A stretch of 23,845 bases of DNA from Candidatus Moraniibacteriota bacterium. GTDB taxonomy: Bacteria > Patescibacteriota > Minisyncoccia > Moranbacterales > UBA2206. The DNA lies in contig DPJH01000044.1 in the NCBI GenBank assembly GCA_003543115.1, forward strand, positions 1 to 23,845, read 5' to 3'. The notes beneath the pieces were generated by a model. That model did no database searches, was not told the DNA's origin, and saw only the letters and a program-made list of their open reading frames with translations. This document shows positions 13,585 to 20,094 of this stretch, one piece after another; the first letter of the stretch is position 1; every line of letters starts with the position of its first letter. The translations under genes were made by a program, and so were the position numbers.

Positions 13585-14001
13585 TCATTTGATTTTTACC
13601 GCAATTTTCTTAGGCTTCACTTCATCAGCTTTCGGAATAACCACTTTGAGTATTCCCTTTTCGCTATGAGCTTCGGCCTGATCAGCCTTGACGCTCATAG
13701 GCAGGATGACTGAACGGGAGAAGCTTCCTTTTCGCACTTCTCGCCGATAGTAGTCTTCCCTCTTAATTTCTTTCTGGTCTTCTGTCTGCCCTGAAATGGT
13801 CAGCACATCGTTTTCAATAGTGATGTCCACTTTTTCCGGATCCACTCCTGGAAGCGGAGTTTCAACAATCACATTGTCATCTTCCTGATAAACATCCATT
13901 GCCGGGGTAAAATCCCCTCCATCCCAAGGACCCTCTTCAAAGATTTTTTCAAAATCCCTGAAGGGAAAATTAGGAGACCAATGTATTAATCCTCTTCGCA
14001 T
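13585..14001 (-). CDS. Hsp20 / alpha-crystallin small heat-shock protein
   Basis: 138 residues. ATP-independent holdase that binds unfolding proteins and hands them to DnaK. The alpha-crystallin domain is complete: PAMDVYQEDDNVIVETPLPG, VDPEKVDITIENDVLTISG, YYRREVRKGSFSRSVILP, and the signature AHSEKGILKVVIPKADE with the conserved GxLxVxIPK. The C-terminal tail KPKKIAVKIK carries the I-x-V anchoring motif that joins oligomers. SD AGGCGGTGA precedes the ATG at 14001. It is the last gene of the CIRCE-controlled operon, 61 nt after the Nudix-GrpE gene. Confidence 0.97.
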   Translation of the reverse strand: MRRGLIHWSPNFPFRDFEKIFEEGPWDGGDFTPAMDVYQEDDNVIVETPLPGVDPEKVDITIENDVLTISGQTEDQKEIKREDYYRREVRKGSFSRSVILPMSVKADQAEAHSEKGILKVVIPKADEVKPKKIAVKIK

Positions 14002-14062
14002 ATTTTTTCACCGCCTTTCTAGTTAAAAAAATATATCTAAAAAATCAACTTGCTTTAAAAAA

Positions 14063-14968
14063 CTATTCTACTATCACTCTTGCCGGCCGGATAACCTTAT
14101 CGCCTATCATGTACCCGCGCACCACGACCTGCTTTATTTTATTCTTAAATTCTTTTTCCTCTCCTTTTTCGCAAGCACATTCCTTGTCTTCCACCGCTTC
14201 ATGCTTGGCCGGATCAAAATTATCCCCTATTCTTACCTCGCATTCCATGACTCCATTATCGGACAAAACCTGCTCCAATTGCTTCTGGATATACATAATT
14301 CCAGTCACCCAAGGATTGTCTTTCTGATCTTCAGGAATGTGCGCAGTGGATGATTGGAAATTATCAATCACGGGCAATATCTGCAAGACGATATTCTGAG
14401 TGCTATAGCACAGCAAATCTTTTTGGGACTCGACTTGTCTTTTCTTATAGTTTTCAAAGTCTGCTTGGCATCTTTTCCATCCGTCGAGCGCTCCCGCCAT
14501 GTCCAGATATTTTTTCGCAGCTTTCAATGTTTCTTTCTTTTCTTCCTCGAAACTGTCTCCGGTGCTCAATTTTTCAATAGCCTCATCCAAACTCAGCCAT
14601 TCATATCCGCTATGCTCGCGAGGATTGAGTTGGATTTCTCCTCTATGATAATAGGCAATCATCCTCAAACCTTTCACTCGATCACATTCATTCTTTTCAT
14701 TTCGAAATTCACTCATTTTGATCACTGGTCCGATAGTCGCTCCCTCAAGCCCTAACTCTTCTTGAAATTCTCGCTTCAATGTGTCTTCGATGCTCTCGCC
14801 CTCATCCAGCCATCCTCCCGGAAGGTCATATTTTCCAGCATTCCACACTCCTTCATCCGCTCTTTTCAGAACCAGAACTTTCCCTTCTTCATTCACAAGA
14901 ACCGCCTTTATTGTAAACTGAACTGGCCAGCCTTTTTCAACTTCCTTTATCTCTTTTTTATTTTCCAT
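14063..14968 (-). CDS. grpE: fusion protein: Nudix hydrolase domain + GrpE nucleotide exchange factor
   Basis: 301 residues in one uninterrupted frame. Residues 1-155 are a Nudix domain with an intact box: G52, E58, then REFQEELGL at 66-74, preceded by VWNAGKYDLPGGW. Residues 160-301 are GrpE: the coiled-coil segment WKRCQADFENYKKRQ, the helical region LPVIDNFQSS, and the beta-wing GDNFDPAKHEAV with VVVRGYMIGDKVIRPARVIV at the end. GrpE normally starts with a long charged coil; here the Nudix domain takes its place and only the last part of the coil remains. AAGGA lies six nt before the ATG at 14968. It stands between hrcA and hsp20, as grpE does, so the GrpE role for DnaK is secure. The Nudix substrate is unknown; mutT-like cleaning of damaged nucleotides under stress is one guess. 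Confidence 0.95.
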   Translation of the reverse strand: MENKKEIKEVEKGWPVQFTIKAVLVNEEGKVLVLKRADEGVWNAGKYDLPGGWLDEGESIEDTLKREFQEELGLEGATIGPVIKMSEFRNEKNECDRVKGLRMIAYYHRGEIQLNPREHSGYEWLSLDEAIEKLSTGDSFEEEKKETLKAAKKYLDMAGALDGWKRCQADFENYKKRQVESQKDLLCYSTQNIVLQILPVIDNFQSSTAHIPEDQKDNPWVTGIMYIQKQLEQVLSDNGVMECEVRIGDNFDPAKHEAVEDKECACEKGEEKEFKNKIKQVVVRGYMIGDKVIRPARVIVE

Positions 14969-15110
14969 TTTTTTTCCTTAATGACTTTATAACTTTTATA
15001 ATTTCTTTTACCAGCTTAAAAAGCATCACAATATTTGCAAGTTTTATAAGCTTTTTGCTTTTTAGACTTTTTAAAATTTTCCAAATCATTGTTTTGATTA
15101 GAACTGGTTA

Positions 15111-15848
15111 TCATAAACTATAAATCAACAATACTATTACATTTGAAGCGCTTAAAAGTTTCCTGACATAATCCAAAAGCGACTTATTCTCTGCATATTT
15201 CATCCTCTTGGGTCCGATGATAGCTAATACGCCTTGCTCGCCTGATTTTGTCTTATAGGGAGAAACCACCATGGAACAATTGGAAATTCCCTTGATCGGA
15301 TTGTCTTTTCCGATAAAAATCTTGGTTTCATTGTTTTTCACCTTAGATAAAATCATATCCACATTCTCATCGATAAAGTCCAGGGCTTCCACCACTTTGC
15401 AAAATTCATCCACTTCCCTAAATTCCGGCTTTTCCAAAAGTTCCCGGATGCCAAACTCTGAAAAATCCTTTTCCATGGAACTGATAGCCAGATTTCCGCT
15501 CATTCCAGAAAGCAATTTGGCAGTAGTGCGGGAAAGTCTTTGATGCTGCGCTTTCAATTTCAAAAGTTCGGTTTGTAATTTTTTTTGGTCAGACAAGGAC
15601 AACTCCTGATCGCCCATAATCTCCTCTACGAAAAACCGATAGCCTTTGTCAGTCGGGATACGTCCGGCGCTGATGTGAGGCTGATGAAGATAGCCTTCTT
15701 CCTCCAATTTGGCCATATCATTTCTAATGGTAGCCGGGCTGATATCAAATTTATATTTTTCCACTAGAACTTTCGATCCGACAGGAACAGCCGAGTTGGT
15801 ATACTCCTCAATAACAGCAGCTAAAATTTCTTCTTGTCTTTTGTTCAT
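15111..15848 (-). CDS. hrcA: HrcA, heat-inducible transcription repressor (short form)
   Basis: 245 residues against about 340 in most bacteria. It represses heat-shock genes by binding CIRCE and is itself kept active by chaperones. The N-terminal winged helix is complete (RQEEILAAVIEEYTNSAVPV, SPATIRNDMAKLEEEGYLHQ, HISAGRIPTDKGYRFFVEE). The C-terminal GAF-like part ends with MVVSPYKTK, GVLAIIGPKRMKYAENKSLL and DYVRKLLSA, and the middle dimerisation insert is much reduced. The gene begins 66 nt after a perfect CIRCE, so it is autoregulated. The ATG at 15848 has no clear SD. A 142-nt AT-rich gap with A/T-run repeats separates it from the Nudix-GrpE gene. Confidence 0.97.
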   Translation of the reverse strand: MNKRQEEILAAVIEEYTNSAVPVGSKVLVEKYKFDISPATIRNDMAKLEEEGYLHQPHISAGRIPTDKGYRFFVEEIMGDQELSLSDQKKLQTELLKLKAQHQRLSRTTAKLLSGMSGNLAISSMEKDFSEFGIRELLEKPEFREVDEFCKVVEALDFIDENVDMILSKVKNNETKIFIGKDNPIKGISNCSMVVSPYKTKSGEQGVLAIIGPKRMKYAENKSLLDYVRKLLSASNVIVLLIYSL

Positions 15849-15898
15849 TTTATCAGTCTGTAATATTTAAATCGACTAAAATATTTTTTTATATTTAC

Positions 15899-15927
15899 AT
15901 TATATATCCTCTTTTAGCACTCGTCAA
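15899..15927 (-). promoter_or_regulatory. sigma70 promoter of the hrcA operon
   Basis: Minus strand TTGACG (15922-15927), 17-nt spacer, TATAAT (15899-15904). The -35 and most of the spacer lie inside CIRCE, so bound HrcA would block RNA polymerase directly. Confidence 0.9.
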
Positions 15928-15940
15928 GTCCGAGTGCTAA
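15914..15940. promoter_or_regulatory. CIRCE operator (HrcA binding site)
   Basis: TTAGCACTC, nine-nt spacer GTCAAGTCC, GAGTGCTAA: both arms match the CIRCE consensus perfectly. It overlaps the promoter of the hrcA, nudix-grpE, hsp20 operon. It is the only CIRCE I find in the window. Confidence 0.98.
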
Positions 15941-15969
15941 TTTATTTTTTTGACCTATTTTATTAGGAA

Positions 15970-16015
15970 AAAAATAAAAAACGGGAGATACGCCAATTTT
16001 GGCGTATCTCCCGTT
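15970..16015 (-). terminator. strong intrinsic terminator of the small-gene operon ending at 16030
   Basis: Perfect 15-bp stem, arms 15980-15994 and 16001-16015 (starting AACGGGAGATACGCC), six-nt loop, followed on the minus strand by TTTTTTATTTTTTT. It insulates the heat-shock promoter from upstream transcription. Confidence 0.95.
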
Positions 16016-16029
16016 AGTGATTTCGAGAA

Positions 16030-16245
16030 TTAATTTTCCATTATCCCTTGGGAATCATTTTTTTCCCCACAAAGAGGGCAGAAAGGATGATTTGCGTCCA
16101 TTTCATAATATTTAGCCTCCTTGGGGCAAAAATAACACTGCGTTCCAGGCAAGTTGAAATGAGCAACTCTTTGTTGTATGCAAAGAGCCATCGGAACAAT
16201 CCGCAAGATCCGCGAGAACTTCTTTTCTTGCGCCTTATCATTCAT
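16030..16245 (-). CDS. small Cys4 zinc-ribbon protein
   Basis: 71 residues from the ATG at 16245. It contains a treble-clef/zinc-ribbon pattern: CYFC, 17 residues, then CPLC, four Cys likely to hold one zinc. The first half is basic-hydrophobic (FSRILRIVPMALCIQQRVAH). Function unknown; such proteins are often nucleic-acid or protein adaptors. A frame opens at 16266, but GGAGGAGG lies just before 16245, which decides the start. The gene follows 16279-16656 by 33 nt and shares its terminator. Confidence 0.7.
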   Translation of the reverse strand: MNDKAQEKKFSRILRIVPMALCIQQRVAHFNLPGTQCYFCPKEAKYYEMDANHPFCPLCGEKNDSQGIMEN

Positions 16246-16278
16246 ACTTCCTCCTCCATTAATCATACAGAAAAGGCA

Positions 16279-16656
16279 TTATTGATGCACCTCCGCACGA
16301 TATTCAACAGGTTTTTGCGGATAGAGAATTGGCATGCTAGCCTCCAAATTCTCACCCTTTAAATATGTACTGATAAAACGACTGCAAACGCCGCACACCA
16401 GACAAACATCGCCTTGGCCAGGATACAGATTCCCGACACAATTTTCAAGGGTTGCAGAAAGACCGCTTCTCACCAATTCATGCCCAAAAAAGCAAAAGAT
16501 GGAATTACCCCTAAATCCGCTTGCTAATTGCGGCTCGCAAGAGGTATTTACTGGAGGGACTCTATCGTTTCCATCCATCTGTCTGGACAGTTTTTTTCCA
16601 CTGCGACACGGCTTTCTTCTTTTCCCGTCATTTCCTTTGTCTTTCGTGTTTGCCAT
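16279..16656 (-). CDS. small Cys-containing protein, unknown
   Basis: 125 residues from the ATG at 16656, family not recognised. The N-terminus is very basic and polar (MANTKDKGNDGKRRKPCRSG). The middle has scattered Cys (NTSCEP, IFCFFGHEL, ENCVGN) and a tight DVCLVCGVCSRF cluster that could bind a metal. GGAGG lies four nt before the ATG at 16656, and the longer frame to 16740 has no ribosome site. It forms an operon with the downstream zinc-ribbon gene. Its base composition is richer in GC than the surrounding housekeeping genes. Confidence 0.65.
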   Translation of the reverse strand: MANTKDKGNDGKRRKPCRSGKKLSRQMDGNDRVPPVNTSCEPQLASGFRGNSIFCFFGHELVRSGLSATLENCVGNLYPGQGDVCLVCGVCSRFISTYLKGENLEASMPILYPQKPVEYRAEVHQ

Positions 16657-16688
16657 TTTTCCTCCGTCAAATCTGAATAGTCGAATTA

Positions 16689-16705
16689 AGCCCGGGATTC
16701 GGGCT
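16689..16705 (-). terminator. possible weak terminator after the yidD operon
   Basis: 6-bp stem AGCCCG / CGGGCT with a five-nt loop, followed on the minus strand by TTAATTCG. It lies between the 16754-16999 gene and the next SD. Confidence 0.35.
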
Positions 16706-16753
16706 GTCGATGACTGATCAATCCTTTTATACTTAAACATCGCTGCCCAGTAT

Positions 16754-16999
16754 TTATTTTTTCACCTTTTCTCCACTTGCATGCACATGAAATACATTGA
16801 TGATTTCTCTGAGAGTCATCTCTGATTTCATCGCAATCTTTCTCACTACAGGCTTTGCATCCGGAAGGTTTTCCAACGATTTTCTTACCAGCCATCCTTC
16901 ATCCTCCAAAATTGGGTAAAATTGGACTTCGACTAAACACGGCTTACTCTTACTTACGGCAAAACAATTAAAAAAGAACTCTTCTATATCTAAAATCAT
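16754..16999 (-). CDS. small unknown protein coupled to yidD
   Basis: 81 residues, no recognised family. Its ATG overlaps the yidD stop as ATGA, a common sign of translational coupling. It is predicted soluble, with a beta-rich middle (KPCLVEVQFYPILEDEGWLV) and a helical C-terminus (MTLREIINVFHVHASGEK). No signal peptide or TM segment, so it is not an obvious membrane partner of YidD. The coupling is the main reason for calling it real. Confidence 0.6.
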   Translation of the reverse strand: MILDIEEFFFNCFAVSKSKPCLVEVQFYPILEDEGWLVRKSLENLPDAKPVVRKIAMKSEMTLREIINVFHVHASGEKVKK

Positions 17000-17247
17000 T
17001 TTTTCTTCACTTTTTTCGGCACCGGATCATATCCCCCGTCGTTCCAAGGATGACATCGGGAAATTCTCTTTGAACCCATCCAGATTCCTTTCAAAATTCC
17101 GAATTTGTCAATTGCCTGATAAGTATATTCGCTGCAACTCGGATAAAATCGACATCCCATATTATGCGGATATCTGCTAAGTATTCCATGATCAAAAGAA
17201 AGTGTCTTTTGATAGATGCGAATGAGCAATAAGGCAACCTTTTTCAT
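16996..17247 (-). CDS. yidD: YidD, membrane protein insertion efficiency factor
   Basis: 83 residues from the ATG at 17247. YidD is a small amphipathic protein at the inner membrane that helps YidC insert membrane proteins. Hallmarks present: ALLLIRIYQKTLSFDHG, then GCRFYPSCSEYTYQAIDKFG with its conserved Cys pair, GIWMGSKRISRCHPW and GGYDPVPKK. An in-frame ATG at 17256 overlaps the -10 box of the promoter and cannot be transcribed from it, so 17247 is preferred; the transcript would be leaderless or nearly so. The stop TGA overlaps the next ATG. rpmH, rnpA and yidC, its usual neighbours, are not here. Confidence 0.95.
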   Translation of the reverse strand: MKKVALLLIRIYQKTLSFDHGILSRYPHNMGCRFYPSCSEYTYQAIDKFGILKGIWMGSKRISRCHPWNDGGYDPVPKKVKKK

Positions 17248-17256
17248 AATACCCAT

Positions 17257-17302
17257 TTTATAGCATTTCAGCCTTTTGTCAATTAAATTTTTCTGATATA
17301 AT
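17257..17302. promoter_or_regulatory. divergent yidD / corA promoter region with overlapping -35 boxes
   Basis: Minus: extended -10 TGCTATAAA (17257-17265) with TTGACA at 17277-17282 (14-nt spacer). Plus: extended -10 TGATATAAT (17294-17302) with TTGTCA at 17276-17281 (15-nt spacer). The two -35 hexamers overlap, so polymerase on one side may exclude the other. Confidence 0.6.
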
Positions 17303-17345
17303 TGAAAAATAATAGCCTTTGTATATAAAAATTTATTAATACATT

Positions 17346-18254
17346 ATGCATCAAATAAAATCAGAACATTTCACCTGGATTGATATCCGAGAGCCCAATG
17401 CGGATGACATTCTTAAAGTCCAGAAAGATTTTGATCTGCATCCTTTAATAATAGAAGAATTCTCTACTCCCACTTTGCGGCCAAAAGCGGTTGAATATGA
17501 CAGTGCCCTTTTCCTTACTATCCATGTTCCCCTTTTCGATGTAAAGCTCAAAAAGACCTATCCTGGAGAGCTGGATATCGTAGTTACGGAAAAAGCGCTC
17601 ATCACTGCTCACGATGAAGATATTTGGCAACTGACTGAATTCTTCAAAGAAATTGCAGCCGACAAAAAAAAACAGGATGAGTTCATGTCTGATTCTCCAG
17701 CCACCCTTCTTCGCATCGTTCTTGAAGTAATAATAGAATCATGCTTTCCTAAGCTCGACCATATTTCTAGAAAACTTGATCATATCGAAACGGAAATTTT
17801 CGCTGGCAATGAAAAAGAAATGGTCATAGAACTTTCTATAGTAAAGCGCGATATTTTGAATTTTAGAAGAACCCTAAAGCCTCAAAGATCAGTATTGGAA
17901 TCGCTCATACAAGGAGATTACAAATTCATCACCAAAGAAATGCGTCCCTACTTTCAGGACTTGATCGGAACCAATGTTCGTGTTTGGAATTCGCTGGAAA
18001 GCGCCAAAGAAACTATCGAATCTCTTGAAGAAACCAATAACTCCCTGCTTTCCAACAAGCTGGATATGACCATGAAAGTTTTGACCATTTTTTCTGCCAT
18101 CCTCCTGCCGATGAGCGTCTATTCCAACATGCTAGCCATGACAGCTGACATTCCTTTCGGAAAAAATCCGCATGCCTTTTGGATCCATAGCAGCATCATG
18201 TTCTTCATTGCCGTCTTTACAATAGTGATTTTCAAAAATAGAAAATGGCTGTGA
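17346..18254 (+). CDS. CorA-family divalent cation transporter with a variant GMN motif
   Basis: 302 residues. CorA proteins are pentameric inner-membrane channels for Mg (or Co, Ni, Zn). The N-terminal cytosolic domain (FTWIDIREPNADD, ELDIVVTEKALITAHDED) and long stalk helix (LDHISRKLDHIETEIF, VKRDILNFRRTLKPQRSVLE, LDMTMKVLTIFSAILLPMSV) are typical, followed by two TM segments and a basic C-terminus (KNRKWL). The signature YGMN at the end of TM1 is replaced by YSNM (residues 259-262). In studied CorA the GMN loop is essential for selectivity, so this member may prefer another ion or be altered. The gene starts about 37 nt after an extended -10 promoter; cysS follows after 47 nt. Confidence 0.88.
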   Translation: MHQIKSEHFTWIDIREPNADDILKVQKDFDLHPLIIEEFSTPTLRPKAVEYDSALFLTIHVPLFDVKLKKTYPGELDIVVTEKALITAHDEDIWQLTEFFKEIAADKKKQDEFMSDSPATLLRIVLEVIIESCFPKLDHISRKLDHIETEIFAGNEKEMVIELSIVKRDILNFRRTLKPQRSVLESLIQGDYKFITKEMRPYFQDLIGTNVRVWNSLESAKETIESLEETNNSLLSNKLDMTMKVLTIFSAILLPMSVYSNMLAMTADIPFGKNPHAFWIHSSIMFFIAVFTIVIFKNRKWL

Positions 18255-18301
18255 AATGGACATGTAGTTGCAAAATATTTAAAAATCAATAATCAAATTT
18301 T

Positions 18302-19756
18302 ATGCTATACCTCCACAATAGCCTCACCAAAAAGAAAGAGGAATTCAAGCCCATTAATCCAGGAAAAGTGGGAATGTATGTGTGTGGTCCGACTGTATAT
18401 GATTATGTCCATTTAGGAAATATCCGGTCCTACATGACGCCGGACATTCTCCGCAGATACTTTGAATATCAAGGCTATGAAGTTCGCCTCATAAAAAACA
18501 TAACCGATGTCGGACATTTGACCGATGATGATATTGCCCAAGGAGACAGCGGCGAAGACAAAATAGAAAAAAAAGCTGTCCAAGAGAAAAAGACTCCTGC
18601 AGAAATAGCCAAGTTCTATGAAGATGATTTTCGGGAAGTAGAGAAAAAAATGAACATTCTGCCTGCTCAATATTTTCCCCATGCTACTGCTCATATTCCC
18701 CAAATGATACGCATCATCGGAACTCTTATTGAAAAAAGTTACGCCTACGAGAAAAATGGCAATGTTTTTTTTGATGTTACAAAATTCCCGGAATATGGAA
18801 AACTGTCAGGCAACACTTTGGAAAATCTGGAAGTGGGAGCCAGGCTGGAAGAACATCCAGACAAAAGAAATCCATGGGATTTTGCCCTATGGCTCAAGGC
18901 TCCCAAAGAACACTTGCTTAAATGGGAATCTCCGTGGTCCATCGGCTATCCCGGATGGCACATTGAATGTTCTGCAATGAGCACCGAATATTTGGGAGAT
19001 ACGATTGACGTTCATACCGGAGGAGAAGATAATATTTTTCCACACCATGAAGCGGAAATTGCCCAAACGCAGTGCGCTACCGGAAAAAAATATGTCAACT
19101 ATTGGATACATACCAGACACCTCAAGGTTGATGGAGTGAAAATGAGCAAATCGAAAAATAATTTCTATCGTCTCAAGGATATTGAGGATAAAGGATATTC
19201 TCCAATGGCTCTCCGCCTTCTTCTTTTGTCCTCCCTTAGACAAACTCAACTTAATTTTACCTGGAAGGCCATGGATCAAGCCAAATCCAATTTACAAAGA
19301 ATAAATGATTTTATTTTAAACATGGAGGCTCTCTCCACATCCCAAGACACTGAGTCCGGTTTCGATATTGATTCCTATCAAAAAAGATTTGAAGATGCCA
19401 TGGATGATGACATCAACACCCCGCTAGCCTTGAGCGTTTTCTATGAACTCATGACCGAAGCCAATATTCTTCTCATGAAATCTTCCTTAAAAGGACAAGA
19501 TGCCAAGAAAATTTTAGCTTTTTGGAAAAGAATAAACTCTGTTTTTGGACTGGAACTCCATGGTCAAGTAGAAATTCCTCAAGAAATTTTGGACTTAGTG
19601 AAGAAGAGAGAAAATGCCAGAAAAAACAAAGATTTCCAGACTTCCGACAAATTGCGTGACGAAATTGAAAGATTGGGATATATTATTGAAGACACCAAGA
19701 ACAATAATTTTATAATCAAGCCTGCCCGCGATGCAAAGCATAATGATGCAGGTTAA
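18302..19756 (+). CDS. cysS: Cysteinyl-tRNA synthetase
   Basis: 484 residues, normal length. It charges tRNA-Cys with cysteine in the cytosol and is a class I enzyme. The HIGH motif is HLGN (37-40) within YVCGPTVYDYVHLGN; KMSKS appears as VDGVKMSKSKNNF. Zinc ligands are Cys28, the Cys in HIECSAM and the His pair in PHHEAE. The C-terminal DALR-type anticodon helix bundle (DDDINTPLALSVFYELM) and tail (RENARKNKDFQTSDKLRDEI) are complete. There is no clear SD before the ATG at 18302. The His/Cys-rich gene follows seven nt after its stop and shares its terminator, so the two are one unit. Confidence 0.99.
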   Translation: MLYLHNSLTKKKEEFKPINPGKVGMYVCGPTVYDYVHLGNIRSYMTPDILRRYFEYQGYEVRLIKNITDVGHLTDDDIAQGDSGEDKIEKKAVQEKKTPAEIAKFYEDDFREVEKKMNILPAQYFPHATAHIPQMIRIIGTLIEKSYAYEKNGNVFFDVTKFPEYGKLSGNTLENLEVGARLEEHPDKRNPWDFALWLKAPKEHLLKWESPWSIGYPGWHIECSAMSTEYLGDTIDVHTGGEDNIFPHHEAEIAQTQCATGKKYVNYWIHTRHLKVDGVKMSKSKNNFYRLKDIEDKGYSPMALRLLLLSSLRQTQLNFTWKAMDQAKSNLQRINDFILNMEALSTSQDTESGFDIDSYQKRFEDAMDDDINTPLALSVFYELMTEANILLMKSSLKGQDAKKILAFWKRINSVFGLELHGQVEIPQEILDLVKKRENARKNKDFQTSDKLRDEIERLGYIIEDTKNNNFIIKPARDAKHNDAG

Positions 19757-19762
19757 AAAAAT

Positions 19763-20017
19763 ATGACACAACATGGACCTTGCGGATGCAGCCACATTCA
19801 AGAAGAAGAAAATTCAGAAGAACACGCTTGCTGCGGCGGCGGACACTGCCATAGTGAAGAAGATATGCAAGATGAATGCGGCTGTGGACATGATCATGGA
19901 CACTGCCATGAACTTTCTCCCGAAGATATGAAAAAATTGAAAGATGCCATCCTTGAAGCTGGCTATAAAATGGAAGAATCTCCAGATGGAGACATCAAGA
20001 TTATCGAGAATAAATAA
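19763..20017 (+). CDS. small His/Cys-rich metal-binding protein
   Basis: 84 residues, family not recognised. The first 50 residues are packed with metal ligands: QHGPCGCSHIQ, then HACCGGGHCHSEED, then ECGCGHDHGHCHEL. The last 35 residues are a small helix-strand unit (SPEDMKKLKDAILEAGYKME, DGDIKIIENK). Chelation of Zn, Ni or Cu is the natural inference. It starts seven nt after cysS with no SD of its own, so it depends on cysS transcription. CysRS needs zinc, so a metal store or donor for it is possible but unproven. A strong terminator follows. Confidence 0.8.
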   Translation: MTQHGPCGCSHIQEEENSEEHACCGGGHCHSEEDMQDECGCGHDHGHCHELSPEDMKKLKDAILEAGYKMEESPDGDIKIIENK

Positions 20018-20045
20018 AAATTCAAAGCTGCATATTGACGCAAAG

Positions 20046-20088
20046 ACACATCGGCTGCAATTTATCAATTAAAGCCGATGTGTTTTTT
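20046..20088 (+). terminator. intrinsic terminator of the cysS unit
   Basis: Perfect 11-bp stem ACACATCGGCT (20046-20056) / AGCCGATGTGT (20073-20083) followed by TTTTTTG. Confidence 0.92.
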
Positions 20089-20094
20089 GTTTTG

